This document shows positions 22,703 through 33,374 of a stretch of DNA of 64,000 bases, piece by piece. Every line of letters begins with the position of its first letter. Position 1 is the stretch's first letter. The translations under genes were made by a program, and so were the position numbers. This DNA is from an uncultured Clostridia bacterium. GTDB lineage: Bacteria; Bacillota; Clostridia; Oscillospirales; Acutalibacteraceae. The notes below the pieces were generated by a model. That model saw nothing but the letters and a program-made list of their open reading frames with translations. It was not told where the DNA came from and made no database searches. The stretch covers positions 1 to 64,000 of the forward strand of contig CAMFSU010000039.1 in NCBI GenBank assembly GCA_945983355.1, in the 5' to 3' direction.

Positions 22703-23130
22703 ACTATTTAAACTCTTTTTTTATGTCCTTTTGCGTGTCGGCAATATTTATTGGCGGTATATTTATAATTTGTCCAAACGGCAAAATGTCAAAGCCAATT
22801 AAATATATTTTGTGCCTTATTTTTACCATAATTATTATTGCAAGCGTTAGCAAAATAAACCCCGATTTTGATTTGCCCTATTTCGAAAGTCAAATATCAG
22901 AGCAAAATTCCGATAAGCTTCAAATACAGTCAGCAGAATATGTTTGGGGTGCTTGCTTGAATGCGGCAAATATAAAATTTACAAAAATTACGGTTTGTAC
23001 TAATAAAACACAAAACAACAGCATAGTAATTAGTAAGGTTATGATATTTTCAAACGAAAGCAAAGAAAACATTTTAAACGCACTTGGCGATTTGGCAAAG
23101 GCGGTAGAGGTTGAAATTATAAATGAATGA
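22699..23130 (+). CDS. spoIIIAF: Stage III sporulation protein AF
   Basis: 143 residues: two N-terminal membrane helices (FFMSFCVSAIFIGGIFII and IKYILCLIFTIIIIASV) and a soluble domain, like SpoIIIAF. ATGA overlap with spoIIIAE; sequence conservation is weak, so placement also relies on operon order. Confidence 0.8.
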   Translation: MNYLNSFFMSFCVSAIFIGGIFIICPNGKMSKPIKYILCLIFTIIIIASVSKINPDFDLPYFESQISEQNSDKLQIQSAEYVWGACLNAANIKFTKITVCTNKTQNNSIVISKVMIFSNESKENILNALGDLAKAVEVEIINE

Positions 23131-23656
23131 TGTCATTAAAAAATATGTAAAAATTTTCAAAAACCCAAAGTCGCTAATCATTATTGGAATAATCGGTATT
23201 GCGCTGATTTTTTTGTCAAGCTTTGGAAATGATACCGAAAAAGCCAAAACCCCAACCGACAATTTTTCGGTTAATGAATATAAAAGCGCCCTTGAAAAAG
23301 ACATAAAAAAGCTTGTGGTTGGCATAACAGGAAGCCGACGGGTTACGGTGGTAATCACCCTTGAAAGCAGTGTGAATTACAATTATGCCGAAATTACCGA
23401 ATCATTAAACGAAGAAAAAAACGACCAAAATAGTGATGAGCAAAAAAGCGAACAAAAGCAGGAATATATAACCGTTAAAAATGCCGACGGCAGCGAAACC
23501 GCAATTTTAATTTCAAAGCAAATGCCCGAAATTAGAGGTGTTGCCATTGTGTGTCAGGGCGGCGACAACGCCCTTTTAAATGAAAAAATTCAAAACGCCG
23601 TTACATCGGCTTTGAATATAACAAGTAAACGAGTATTTATCGCAGGAGGAAACTGA
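23123..23656 (+). CDS. spoIIIAG: Stage III sporulation protein AG
   Basis: 177 residues with one membrane helix (SLIIIGIIGIALIFLSSF) and a ring-building-motif domain. The segments IKKLVVGITGSRRVTVVITLE and GVAIVCQGGDNALLNEKIQNAVTSAL are characteristic. It forms the large ring of the feeding-tube-like channel. It overlaps spoIIIAF by eight bases. Confidence 0.92.
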   Translation: MNDVIKKYVKIFKNPKSLIIIGIIGIALIFLSSFGNDTEKAKTPTDNFSVNEYKSALEKDIKKLVVGITGSRRVTVVITLESSVNYNYAEITESLNEEKNDQNSDEQKSEQKQEYITVKNADGSETAILISKQMPEIRGVAIVCQGGDNALLNEKIQNAVTSALNITSKRVFIAGGN

Positions 23657-23657
23657 T

Positions 23658-24185
23658 ATGAAAAAAGGTAAGGTTTTGGGTAAGGGACAAATAGTTGTCG
23701 GGGTGATGGTGTTAGCACTTGCCGCGGCAATTTGGCTTAACACCAAATATTTACCAACCAGCACCAAATATTTGGGCGAATCGGCCTATGTTGATAATAA
23801 AACCGAAAGCAATGCCACACAGACTGCCACAAAACCCGAGGATTATTTTGCCACCGCTAAAAATGAGCGCAAAGAGGTAAGAGAGGATGCACTCGAAGAG
23901 GTAGAAGAAATTTTAAAGGACAGTAAATTATCTGATGCCGACAAAAAAGACACCCTTGAAAAACTGCAAAAAATAACCCAAAACACCGCAAAAGAGGTAA
24001 ATATCGAAAACCTGCTTAAAGCCAAGGGCTTTACACAGGCGCTTGCTATTATTGGGGACAATGAAATAAATATCATTGTAAAGTCCGACGGGCTTACCAC
24101 CGCAAATACAATGCAAATTCAGGATATTGTGACAAGTCAAACCGATATTCCGCTTTCTAAAATTAAAATTATTCCAATAAAATAA
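23658..24185 (+). CDS. spoIIIAH: Stage III sporulation protein AH
   Basis: 175 residues: one N-terminal membrane helix (GQIVVGVMVLALAAAIWLNTKY), an acidic linker and a C-terminal RBM/YscJ-like domain that pairs with SpoIIQ in the intermembrane space. Start after AGGAGG, one base after spoIIIAG. Last gene of the operon. Confidence 0.92.
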   Translation: MKKGKVLGKGQIVVGVMVLALAAAIWLNTKYLPTSTKYLGESAYVDNKTESNATQTATKPEDYFATAKNERKEVREDALEEVEEILKDSKLSDADKKDTLEKLQKITQNTAKEVNIENLLKAKGFTQALAIIGDNEINIIVKSDGLTTANTMQIQDIVTSQTDIPLSKIKIIPIK

Positions 24186-24193
24186 AAATTGTG

Positions 24194-24221
24194 TTGTGTT
24201 ATGAAAAATTTGTGTTATAAT
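24194..24221 (+). promoter_or_regulatory. Promoter of the Asp23-family gene
   Basis: -35 TTGTGT, 16-bp spacer, -10 TATAAT, 66 bp before the start codon. It separates this vegetative gene from the sporulation operon. Confidence 0.65.
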
Positions 24222-24287
24222 AGGTATAAGGGCAAGGTGTTTATTGCCAATATGTCTTATAAGAAGTTTTATACGGAGGTTACACAA

Positions 24288-24638
24288 ATGGCAGATAATG
24301 CAACAAAACTTTCAATAAATACAGAAGTTTTAAGAAAAATGGCTGAAATCGCAACACTTGAGGTTGACGGTGTTGCCGCTATTGCTAAAAAGAATTATGA
24401 CCTTAAAGATGCCGTAAAGGTTAAAAGCCCGCTTCAAGGCATTAAAATTGAAAGCGTTAACGGTGCACTTGAAATTGGCATTTTTATAACCGTTAAAAAA
24501 GAGGCCAAGGTAAAAGAGGTTGCCGAAAAGGTACAACAAAACGTTAAAGAAAAAATTCAAACAATGACCAATACCGCCGTTACAAAGGTAAATGTTGTTG
24601 TGGCTGACATTGTTTTTGAACAAACCGAATCGGAATAA
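24288..24638 (+). CDS. Asp23/Gls24 family envelope stress protein
   Basis: 116 residues. The family pattern is clear: INTEVLRKMAEIATLEVDGVAAIA, then a GIKIE...LEIGIFITVKKEAKVKEVAEKVQQNVKEKIQTM block with alternating strands and a long helix. In Firmicutes such proteins (YqhY/YloU) lie under the membrane and affect envelope and fatty-acid homeostasis. The ATG after CGGAGG is used; upstream ATGs have no site. Own promoter and a shared terminator downstream. Confidence 0.88.
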   Translation: MADNATKLSINTEVLRKMAEIATLEVDGVAAIAKKNYDLKDAVKVKSPLQGIKIESVNGALEIGIFITVKKEAKVKEVAEKVQQNVKEKIQTMTNTAVTKVNVVVADIVFEQTESE

Positions 24639-24653
24639 TACCAACAAATTTAA

Positions 24654-24686
24654 AACCCACTGTGCATAACACAGTGGGTTATTTTT
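24654..24686. terminator. Bidirectional terminator, Asp23 gene / trkH
   Basis: AACCCACTGTG / CACAGTGGGTT, 5-nt loop, followed by ATTTTTT on the plus strand and an A/T-rich tract on the other. Confidence 0.85.
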
Positions 24687-26143
24687 TATGCTTTTGCGCG
24701 TTTTTTAATCCAAATGGATGGTGAAAACAGCACTAAAAGTGGGAAAATTTCAAGGCGGCCAAGCAGCATTGCAAAGGATAATGCAATTTTTGAAATGTTG
24801 GAGAATATTCCATAATTACCTATTGGGCCAACAAGCGACAGGCCTGGACCGACATTATTAAAGCAGGCCGCTACCGCCGACATACTTGTTTCAAAATCAA
24901 AGGGTTCAAACAACAAAATAAAGAAAATTATTACAAAGCAAATAAAGTATATTGCAAAATAAACCAAAACACCTGTTAAGGTATCATTATCAACCCTTTT
25001 GCCCTCAAATCTAACTGTTTCGGTTGAACGGGGGTGTATGGTGTGCTTTAAACTTGAAATTGCGCGTTTTATTAAGAGTATTATTCTTGAAACCTTAATA
25101 CCGCCCGCTGTTGAGCCCGCACAAGCACCAATGAACATTAAAACAAACAAAATACCCTTGGATAAACCGGGCCATAAATTAAAGTCTGTTGTGGCATAAC
25201 CCGTGGTTGTCATAATTGATGACACCTGGAAAGCAGCATTTCGTACCGCTTCAGCGAAGTTTGATGACATATTATAAATGTTATAAGTAATAAGCGCTGT
25301 TGCGCCAAAGAATAAGCCAACATAAGACCACAGCTCTTCACTTTTAATAGCTAAACGGAGTCTGCCCACAAGCAAAAGATAATAAATGTTGAAGTTTATA
25401 CCGAAAAGCAGCATAAATACAGTTATCACCCATTGTAAATAAGGACTGTATGACGCAATACTGTCATTTTTAACACCGAAACCGCCTGTACCCGCTGTGC
25501 CAAAGCTATGAACTATTGCCTCATAAAGCGGCATATCGCCACAAACCAAAAACACAATCTCACAAACAGTTAAAGCAACATAAATTAGGTAAAGTGCCTT
25601 TGTCATATCGCGAAGCTTCGGGGTGAGCTTGCCCATTGTCGGACCCGGCATTTCAGCACGGATTATGTGAATTGACCGTCCCGAATCGGTTGGCAAAAGT
25701 GCAACCACAAGCACAAGAATACCCATACCGCCAACCCAGTGGGTTAAGCTTCGCCACATTGCAATACCCTTTGAAAGCCCTTCCACATTTGAAAGTATTG
25801 TAGCGCCCGTTGTAGTAAACCCGCTCACAGTTTCAAAAAAAGCATCGATATAATTGGGAATTTCACCGCTTATAACAAAGGGTAACGCACCCACTGCAGA
25901 AATAACTATCCAAGAAAGCGCCACAATAACAAAACCCTCTTTCGCAAAAAAGGTCTTGTTTCGGGGTTTGTTTAAAAGCGTTAGCGCAAATCCCAAAGTC
26001 AGTGCCACTGCCATTGTAGTTAAAAAGGCAGTGACAATATTAAACTCGTGGTAAATTAGTGAACATACAAGCGGGAAAAGCATTATCCCTGCTTCAAGCT
26101 TTAAAATTTGCCCGAGCATATAAAAAACCATTTTACGATTCAT
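24686..26143 (-). CDS. trkH: TrkH-type potassium channel subunit
   Basis: 485 residues with about ten to twelve membrane segments. Four P-loop regions carry the filter glycines: SGFTTTGATI, GTAGTGGFG, SIMTTTGYAT and ACFNNVGPGL. It translocates K+ through the membrane and is gated by the RCK protein encoded just upstream (trkA, 7-base gap). A GGMGILVLVVALLPTDSGR segment is typical of TrkH. Confidence 0.93.
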   Translation of the reverse strand: MNRKMVFYMLGQILKLEAGIMLFPLVCSLIYHEFNIVTAFLTTMAVALTLGFALTLLNKPRNKTFFAKEGFVIVALSWIVISAVGALPFVISGEIPNYIDAFFETVSGFTTTGATILSNVEGLSKGIAMWRSLTHWVGGMGILVLVVALLPTDSGRSIHIIRAEMPGPTMGKLTPKLRDMTKALYLIYVALTVCEIVFLVCGDMPLYEAIVHSFGTAGTGGFGVKNDSIASYSPYLQWVITVFMLLFGINFNIYYLLLVGRLRLAIKSEELWSYVGLFFGATALITYNIYNMSSNFAEAVRNAAFQVSSIMTTTGYATTDFNLWPGLSKGILFVLMFIGACAGSTAGGIKVSRIILLIKRAISSLKHTIHPRSTETVRFEGKRVDNDTLTGVLVYFAIYFICFVIIFFILLFEPFDFETSMSAVAACFNNVGPGLSLVGPIGNYGIFSNISKIALSFAMLLGRLEIFPLLVLFSPSIWIKKRAKA

Positions 26144-26150
26144 AATTTTA

Positions 26151-27509
26151 TCACCTTATAATGTCAGACAAATTATTTATTCGCTGGTTTGCGGCAAGAA
26201 TTACAACCTTATCGCCTGATAAAAGCACATCCTCACCGGAGGGGATAATTGTTTTTCTGTCACGAATAATGCCCGCAATGAGTATATTTTCTTTAAGCTT
26301 TAATTCCTTAAACGCAACATTTAAAAAATCAAGCCCGTCTTTAACGGTAAATTCCAACGCCTCAACCATATCATCCATAAGCTTATAAAGGGTTTCTACA
26401 CTGCTGTCCTTTGAATTTTCAAGCGCACGCGCATAACCAACAACAATGTTTGAAATTGTCTTTCTTGGCGACACGACAGTATCAAGTCCCCAATGCTCTG
26501 CAAGGGGTATAAGCTCCTGTCGGTTTATTTTTGTAATAACCTTGGGAACATTTTTAGAAGAAGCGTACGAAGAAATAAGAATATTAAGCTCATCCAAACC
26601 TGTTAAAGAAACAACTGCATCAACGGTTGATATACCTTCTTCAATTAAAAGTTCTTGTGAAGAACCGTCGCCGTTAACCACAAGTGCTTTTGGCAGCTCG
26701 GTGCTTATTTCTTCACATTTTTGACGGTTTTTATCGATAATTGTAACACTATTACCGATTTGGCACAGTTTTTTTGCAAGATAAACTGCCGTTTTACTTG
26801 CGCCTAAAATCATAACCTTTTTAATTGCGGTACGTTTTATGCCAAGCTCGTTAAAGAAGTGCAAAATTTCATTTACCGAGCCCGTAACACCGATTTTATC
26901 CCCTGCCATAAGGGTAAAATCACCGTGTGGGATATATGCCTCTTCGCCGCGCTGTACAGCACCTATAAGAAATTTAGATTTAAACTTATTTCGAAGCTCA
27001 TAAATTTTAAGACCATCTAAAACCGAATCCTCTTTGATTTTAAATTCCACAATTTCAAAATTTCTAACCGAAAACGGCTCGATTTTATAAGCAGAAGGAA
27101 GCTTTAAAGCATTAAAAAGCTCGTGAGATGCCATAAGCTCGGGGTTGATGATAAGTGAAATTTCGAGATTTTGGCGTAAAAATGCCAAGCTTTTGTCGTT
27201 ATATTCAGGATTTCTGACACGGGCAACTGTGTTTTTTGTGCCCATACGCTTTGCCAAAAAGCAACTAAGCATATTTATTTCATCAGAATCGGCGGTGGAA
27301 ATAATTAAGTCGTTATTTTTAGCGTTTGCCTCGCTTAAAATATCGCTGTCGGCACCGTTACCGCAAACACCGATAACATCATATATATTAGTTAATTTTT
27401 GAATTACTTCAGGATTAGTATCAATAGCGGTTACATCGTGACCTTCAGCAACTAAATTTGCCAAAATGGTTGTGCCGATTTTACCGCAACCGTTTACAAT
27501 TATTTTCAT
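26151..27509 (-). CDS. trkA: Trk potassium uptake regulator TrkA
   Basis: 452 residues made of two RCK repeats, each an NAD-binding Rossmann domain (first MKIIVNGCGKIGTTILANLV; second VMILGASKTAVYLAKKL) plus a TrkA_C domain. Cytoplasmic gating subunit for TrkH. The two-fold internal duplication and length match TrkA rather than the single-repeat KtrA. Promoter TTGAAT-17-TAAAAT lies directly upstream and diverges from the ktr promoter. Confidence 0.93.
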   Translation of the reverse strand: MKIIVNGCGKIGTTILANLVAEGHDVTAIDTNPEVIQKLTNIYDVIGVCGNGADSDILSEANAKNNDLIISTADSDEINMLSCFLAKRMGTKNTVARVRNPEYNDKSLAFLRQNLEISLIINPELMASHELFNALKLPSAYKIEPFSVRNFEIVEFKIKEDSVLDGLKIYELRNKFKSKFLIGAVQRGEEAYIPHGDFTLMAGDKIGVTGSVNEILHFFNELGIKRTAIKKVMILGASKTAVYLAKKLCQIGNSVTIIDKNRQKCEEISTELPKALVVNGDGSSQELLIEEGISTVDAVVSLTGLDELNILISSYASSKNVPKVITKINRQELIPLAEHWGLDTVVSPRKTISNIVVGYARALENSKDSSVETLYKLMDDMVEALEFTVKDGLDFLNVAFKELKLKENILIAGIIRDRKTIIPSGEDVLLSGDKVVILAANQRINNLSDIIR

Positions 27510-27541
27510 ACCGTTCTCCCTTTAAATTAAACTATAAAATC

Positions 27542-27570
27542 ATTTTACCACTTCCCCGCCCTTAATTCAA
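27542..27570 (-). promoter_or_regulatory. trkA-trkH promoter
   Basis: Minus strand -35 TTGAAT, 17-bp spacer, -10 TAAAAT. Its -35 is one arm of an inverted repeat (ATTCAATA-N10-TATTGAAT, 27565-27590) whose other arm is the -35 of the ktr promoter. Confidence 0.7.
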
Positions 27571-27584
27571 TATTTTTTATTTTA

Positions 27585-27613
27585 TTGAATTTGTGAAAAT
27601 TTTATAGTATAAT
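27585..27613 (+). promoter_or_regulatory. ktrB-ktrA promoter
   Basis: -35 TTGAAT, 17-bp spacer, -10 TATAAT. It diverges from the trkA promoter. Confidence 0.75.
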
Positions 27614-27643
27614 AACTTTAAGTTATCATATGGAGGTGATATT

Positions 27644-28978
27644 ATCAAACGAAAAGGAATAAACCACCTGCAAATAATCGCACTTGGTTATTTTTTAATT
27701 GTCTTTGTGGGCACTGTTCTTTTAATGTTGCCTGTTTCAACTAAAAACGGTGATTCTCCCACCCTTTTAACCGCCGCTTTCACCTCTGTTTCGGCATCCT
27801 GTGTAACAGGACTTGTTGCCCAAAATACCGCAACCTATTGGTCGCTTTTCGGGCAGATAGTTATCTTGGTGCTTATACAGCTTGGCGGTCTTGGTTATAT
27901 GACCATTGCCACCTTTTTTTACCGTTTGGTAATTCGCAAAAAGGGGCTTCGTGAAAAGGTTATAATGGCCGAAACCATAAATACCACCCGCCTCAACAAT
28001 TTTTCGGGTCTAATTAAAAAAATCATACTTGGTACATTTTTATTCGAGGGTGCTGGTGCGGCGCTTTTATCTATAAGCTTTATTAAACACTTCGGTGTGG
28101 CTAAGGGTATTTATTTTGCGGTTTTCCATTCGATTTCGGCCTTTTGCAATGCGGGCTTTGACCTTTTGGGCGAAAACACACCCTTTGTTTCGCTTATGGA
28201 TTTTAGCGGTGATTATATCGTAATTTTAACAATTTCTGCCCTTATCATCATAGGCAGTCTTGGTTTTTTGGTGTGGGACGATATCACAGTCAAGCATTTT
28301 CGCCTTAAAAACCTTAATTTACACAGCAAAATTGTGCTTTTAGTATCGGGCGTTCTTTTGCTTTCGGGCACGGTGCTTTTCTTTATTTTTGAATATAACA
28401 ATCTTTTAAAAGATATGCCATTTGGGCAAAAGATTTTAAATGCATTTTTTGCATCGGTCACACCCCGTACTGCCGGCTTTAACAGTATTGATATGGCAAC
28501 CCTTTCACCTTCGTCGGTACTGCTTACCATTTTTCTTATGTTTATCGGTGGCAGCTCGGGCTCGACTGCGGGCGGTGTTAAAACAACCTCAATTTTTGTT
28601 ATTGTTGCTTTTGCATTTTCAACCATTCGCGGCAATGATGAGGTTGCGGTTTTCGGCAAAACCATTAAGACCGAATTTCTTAAAAAAGCAATTTTAATTA
28701 TAACCATCAATATGGCGCTTATTATTGTTGCAACACTTATTATATGCGGGGTTGACAATGTGCCCCTGTCAAATGCCTTACTTGAAACCGTTTCAGCCAT
28801 GAGCACCGTTGGTTTAACCGCAGGTATTACCACCACGCTTTCAGCGGCTTCAAAGGTTGCTCTTATGTTTTTAATGTTCTGCGGTAGGGTTGGCAGTGTT
28901 TCCTTTGCAAGTGCACTGCTTGAAAAACGGGTTAACCCGCCAATTTCTTACCCTGCGGAATCAATAACAGTAGGTTAA
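27644..28978 (+). CDS. ktrB: KtrB-type potassium channel subunit, non-canonical start
   Basis: 444 residues if started at 27644, giving the KtrB-like beginning (M)KRKGINHLQIIALGYFLIVFVGTVLLMLP. No ATG, GTG or TTG exists for this N-terminus: a full GGAGGTGAT site is followed by ATT (27641) and ATC (27644). The first ordinary start (GTG 27707) would remove most of the first membrane helix. Filter regions SVSASCVTG, SISAFCNAGFD, SVTPRTAGFN and SAMSTVGLT are intact. It pairs with ktrA 19 bases downstream as the second K+ uptake system of the locus. Confidence 0.85.
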   Translation: MKRKGINHLQIIALGYFLIVFVGTVLLMLPVSTKNGDSPTLLTAAFTSVSASCVTGLVAQNTATYWSLFGQIVILVLIQLGGLGYMTIATFFYRLVIRKKGLREKVIMAETINTTRLNNFSGLIKKIILGTFLFEGAGAALLSISFIKHFGVAKGIYFAVFHSISAFCNAGFDLLGENTPFVSLMDFSGDYIVILTISALIIIGSLGFLVWDDITVKHFRLKNLNLHSKIVLLVSGVLLLSGTVLFFIFEYNNLLKDMPFGQKILNAFFASVTPRTAGFNSIDMATLSPSSVLLTIFLMFIGGSSGSTAGGVKTTSIFVIVAFAFSTIRGNDEVAVFGKTIKTEFLKKAILIITINMALIIVATLIICGVDNVPLSNALLETVSAMSTVGLTAGITTTLSAASKVALMFLMFCGRVGSVSFASALLEKRVNPPISYPAESITVG

Positions 28979-28997
28979 TTATTTGAAGGAGAAAATT

Positions 28998-29648
28998 ATG
29001 AAATCATTTTTAATTATTGGTATGGGCTCACTTGGACACCATTTAGTTGCCGAGCTTGATAAACAAAACTGCGAAATTATGGCAACCGATATAAACGAAG
29101 CAAAGCTTGAGGGACTTAAAACAGATTTTAAAAATGTTGTTTCTACCCCCGTTTGCGACTGTACAAACCGCGCCGTATTACAGGGGCTTGGTGTTGAAGA
29201 TTTTGATGTTTGCTTTGTTTGTATTGAAGATTATTTTCAGGCCTGCCTTGAAATTACTGACCTTTTAAAAGAGCTTGGCGCTAAAAAGGTTTACAGCACC
29301 GCAAACCGCGATATTGAAGAAAAGTTTTTACTTCGCAGTGGGGCTGACCGCATAATTTATCCCGAGCGTGATATTTGCAGTAAAATTGCAAGGGTTGAAT
29401 GCTCACAAAATGTGTTTGATTATATAAACCTTGCCGATAACTATTCAATTTTTGAAATTGAAGCCCCTAAAAAATGGCAGGGCAAAAATGTTATCGAGCT
29501 TGATATCCGCAACAAATACAATGTAAATATTGTTGCATTTAAAAGCGGTGACAAAATTTTGCCCTTTAATGCAGAATATATCTTTAATGAAAAAGACCAT
29601 CTTTTAGTGCTTGGTTATATCGATGATTTAAAGAAAATTACTAAATAG
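28998..29648 (+). CDS. ktrA: KtrA-type RCK potassium uptake regulator
   Basis: 216 residues, a single RCK unit: Rossmann domain (FLIIGMGSLGHHLVAEL, then MATDIN) and a C-terminal TrkA_C domain. Forms the cytoplasmic gating ring for KtrB; in Firmicutes this family binds ATP/ADP and c-di-AMP. The ATG at 28998 lies after AAGGAG; an in-frame TTG upstream has none. Confidence 0.92.
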   Translation: MKSFLIIGMGSLGHHLVAELDKQNCEIMATDINEAKLEGLKTDFKNVVSTPVCDCTNRAVLQGLGVEDFDVCFVCIEDYFQACLEITDLLKELGAKKVYSTANRDIEEKFLLRSGADRIIYPERDICSKIARVECSQNVFDYINLADNYSIFEIEAPKKWQGKNVIELDIRNKYNVNIVAFKSGDKILPFNAEYIFNEKDHLLVLGYIDDLKKITK

Positions 29649-29650
29649 CA

Positions 29651-29684
29651 AAAAGCATCTTCCAAAAGGAAGATGCTTTTAATT
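29651..29684. terminator. Bidirectional terminator, ktrA / dnaJ
   Basis: AAAAGCATCTTCC / GGAAGATGCTTTT around AAAA, with A and T runs on both flanks. Confidence 0.88.
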
Positions 29685-30842
29685 TTAATCAAAAAAATCT
29701 TTAATTTTATCCATAAAGCTTTTTTGAGTTTTATAATTTTTGTCGCTTGAAAGCTTTTCAAAATCCATAAGCTTTTCTTTTTGCTCTTTTGAAAGGTTTT
29801 TGGGAATTTCAACCACAATTTTTACATATTGGTCGCCCTTGCCCGAATAGTTAAGGCGTTGTATACCCTTACCCTTAAGTTTGAACTCATCACCCGGCTG
29901 TGTGCCCTCGTGAATGGTGAATTTAACCTTTCCGTCAAGGGTTGGAACAGTTATATCGGCACCCAAGGCCGCCTGTGCAAAGGTGATGGGTATTTCGCAA
30001 TAAACATCATAACCGCTGCGGTTAAAAATGGGGTGTGGGCGCACATTAACATTTATTCTAAGGTCGCCCGAGGGACCGCCGTTTACACCGCTGTCACCCT
30101 TGCCACGCATATTTATAACCTGACCGTCATCAATGCCTGCGGGAATTTCAACAACCTCTTCAACAGTGTGGCGAATTCTGCCCTTGCCGTTACATTTTTG
30201 GCAGGGGTTTTCAATTACCTTGCCTTTGCCGTTACAGTGACTGCAAACAGTTTGGGTTTGGAAAACACCAAACGGGGTGCGCTGTGCCGAGGTTACCCTA
30301 CCGCTACCGTTACAAACGGGACAGGTTTTAGTGGTTGTACCCTTTTTAGCACCGCTGCCGCCACATTCGTCACAGGTATCAATTTTAGTAACCTTAACGG
30401 TCTTTTTACAGCCCTTTGCCGCCTCTTCAAAAGAAATATTAACTGCGGCAGAGGCATCGTTACCACGCTTTTGAGCATTTGGGTTTGACCGTCTTCCGCC
30501 ACCGCCGAAGCCGCCGCCAAAGAACGAGCCGAAAATATCACCCAAATCGCCAAAGTCGCCAAAGTCACCGTTAAAGCCGCCGCCGTAACCGCCGCCTGCA
30601 CCAAAGTTAGGGTCAACACCTGCGTGACCAAATTGGTCATAGCGTGAGCGTTTTTCCTTGTCGGACAGCACCTCGTATGCCTCGTTAACCTCTTTAAAGG
30701 ATTTTTCCGCCTGTGCGTCCCCCGGGTTTAAGTCGGGGTGGTATTTTTTTGCGGCTTTTCTATATGCTTTTTTTAGCTCATCATCAGAGGCCGACCTGTC
30801 AACCCCTAAGACCTCATAATAATCTCTTTTATTATCAGCCAA
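29685..30842 (-). CDS. dnaJ: Chaperone protein DnaJ
   Basis: 385 residues: J domain with HPD ([11 protein letters not shown], ~res 33-43), Gly/Phe-rich linker (residues ~75-120, many GGGFGGG), four CxxCxGxG zinc-binding repeats ([32 protein letters not shown]), and the C-terminal peptide-binding domain. It stimulates DnaK's ATPase in the cytoplasm. It lies 175 bp after dnaK, with a structured repeat in between. Confidence 0.97.
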   Translation of the reverse strand: MADNKRDYYEVLGVDRSASDDELKKAYRKAAKKYHPDLNPGDAQAEKSFKEVNEAYEVLSDKEKRSRYDQFGHAGVDPNFGAGGGYGGGFNGDFGDFGDLGDIFGSFFGGGFGGGGRRSNPNAQKRGNDASAAVNISFEEAAKGCKKTVKVTKIDTCDECGGSGAKKGTTTKTCPVCNGSGRVTSAQRTPFGVFQTQTVCSHCNGKGKVIENPCQKCNGKGRIRHTVEEVVEIPAGIDDGQVINMRGKGDSGVNGGPSGDLRINVNVRPHPIFNRSGYDVYCEIPITFAQAALGADITVPTLDGKVKFTIHEGTQPGDEFKLKGKGIQRLNYSGKGDQYVKIVVEIPKNLSKEQKEKLMDFEKLSSDKNYKTQKSFMDKIKDFFD

Positions 30843-30894
30843 AATAAATTCTCCTAAAAATCGTTGCTTTGCAACGCTTAAAATAATATGTAAT

Positions 30895-30995
30895 AAGTAA
30901 TAGTGAATAGGTTATGTGTTTTGCAAAGCAAAACGATATATATCGTCCGCAAGCGGACACCTTACCTATTCACTCTTCACTATTACCTTTTCACT
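30895..30995. repeat. Palindromic intergenic repeat between dnaK and dnaJ
   Basis: Arms AGTGAATAGGT and ACCTATTCACT enclose smaller hairpins (TTTTGCAAAGCAAAA, CGATATATATCG, GTCCGCAAGCGGAC). The right arm GACACCTTACCT..TTCACTCTTCACT recurs at 59420-59456. It has no coding capacity and looks like a MITE-like family inserted inside the heat-shock operon. Confidence 0.6.
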
Positions 30996-32862
<1,867 letters not shown>

Positions 32863-32878
32863 TTAATATATAAATGTT

Positions 32879-33370
32879 TTAATTTGCTACTTGAACCATT
32901 GCAGGTCTTATAACTGTCGAGCCGATTTTATAGCCCTTTTGCAAAACCTGTGTAATGGTGTTTTCAGCGACTGTGTCATCCTCAATGTGCATTACTGCCT
33001 CATGAAGCTCGGGGTTAAAGGTGTCGCCAACCTTTGCAATTTCTTCAATACCTAAATTGACTGCAACCCCCTCGAACTGCTTAACAATCATTTCAATACC
33101 TTTGATATAATCCTCGCTTCCCTTTTCGGAAAGTGCGGCGCGGTCAATGTTGTCTAAAATTGGTAAAAGCTGTTTTATAAGCCCTGCCTTTGCAAATTCG
33201 GCAACGGTCAGCTTTTCGCGTTCGGTGCGCTTTTTGAAATTATCAAATTCAGCGGCGGTGCGAAGAAGTAAATCATTTTTAATTTCAAGCTCGGCCTTTA
33301 AATTTTCAATTTCTATGTCTTTTTTGTTCTTTTTCTTTTCTGTTTTAACGGTGTCTTTATTCTCGTCCAC
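32879..33370 (-). CDS. grpE: Nucleotide exchange factor GrpE
   Basis: 163 residues: an acidic/basic N-terminal stretch, a long coiled-coil (IENLKAELEIKNDLLLRTAAEFDNFKKRTERE) and a C-terminal beta domain ending IGSTVIRPAMVQVAN. Releases ADP from DnaK. The start is a GTG eight bases after GGAGG, just behind the hrcA stop. Confidence 0.95.
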   Translation of the reverse strand: MDENKDTVKTEKKKNKKDIEIENLKAELEIKNDLLLRTAAEFDNFKKRTEREKLTVAEFAKAGLIKQLLPILDNIDRAALSEKGSEDYIKGIEMIVKQFEGVAVNLGIEEIAKVGDTFNPELHEAVMHIEDDTVAENTITQVLQKGYKIGSTVIRPAMVQVAN

Positions 33371-33374
33371 TTAA

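Noticed and set aside
28213-28836. 207-codon minus-strand frame opposite ktrB
   Set aside because: Mirror frame of a real membrane protein; no start context.
29829-30488. 219-codon frame opposite dnaJ
   Set aside because: Antisense shadow of the Gly-rich and zinc-repeat part of dnaJ; no ribosome site or family signature.
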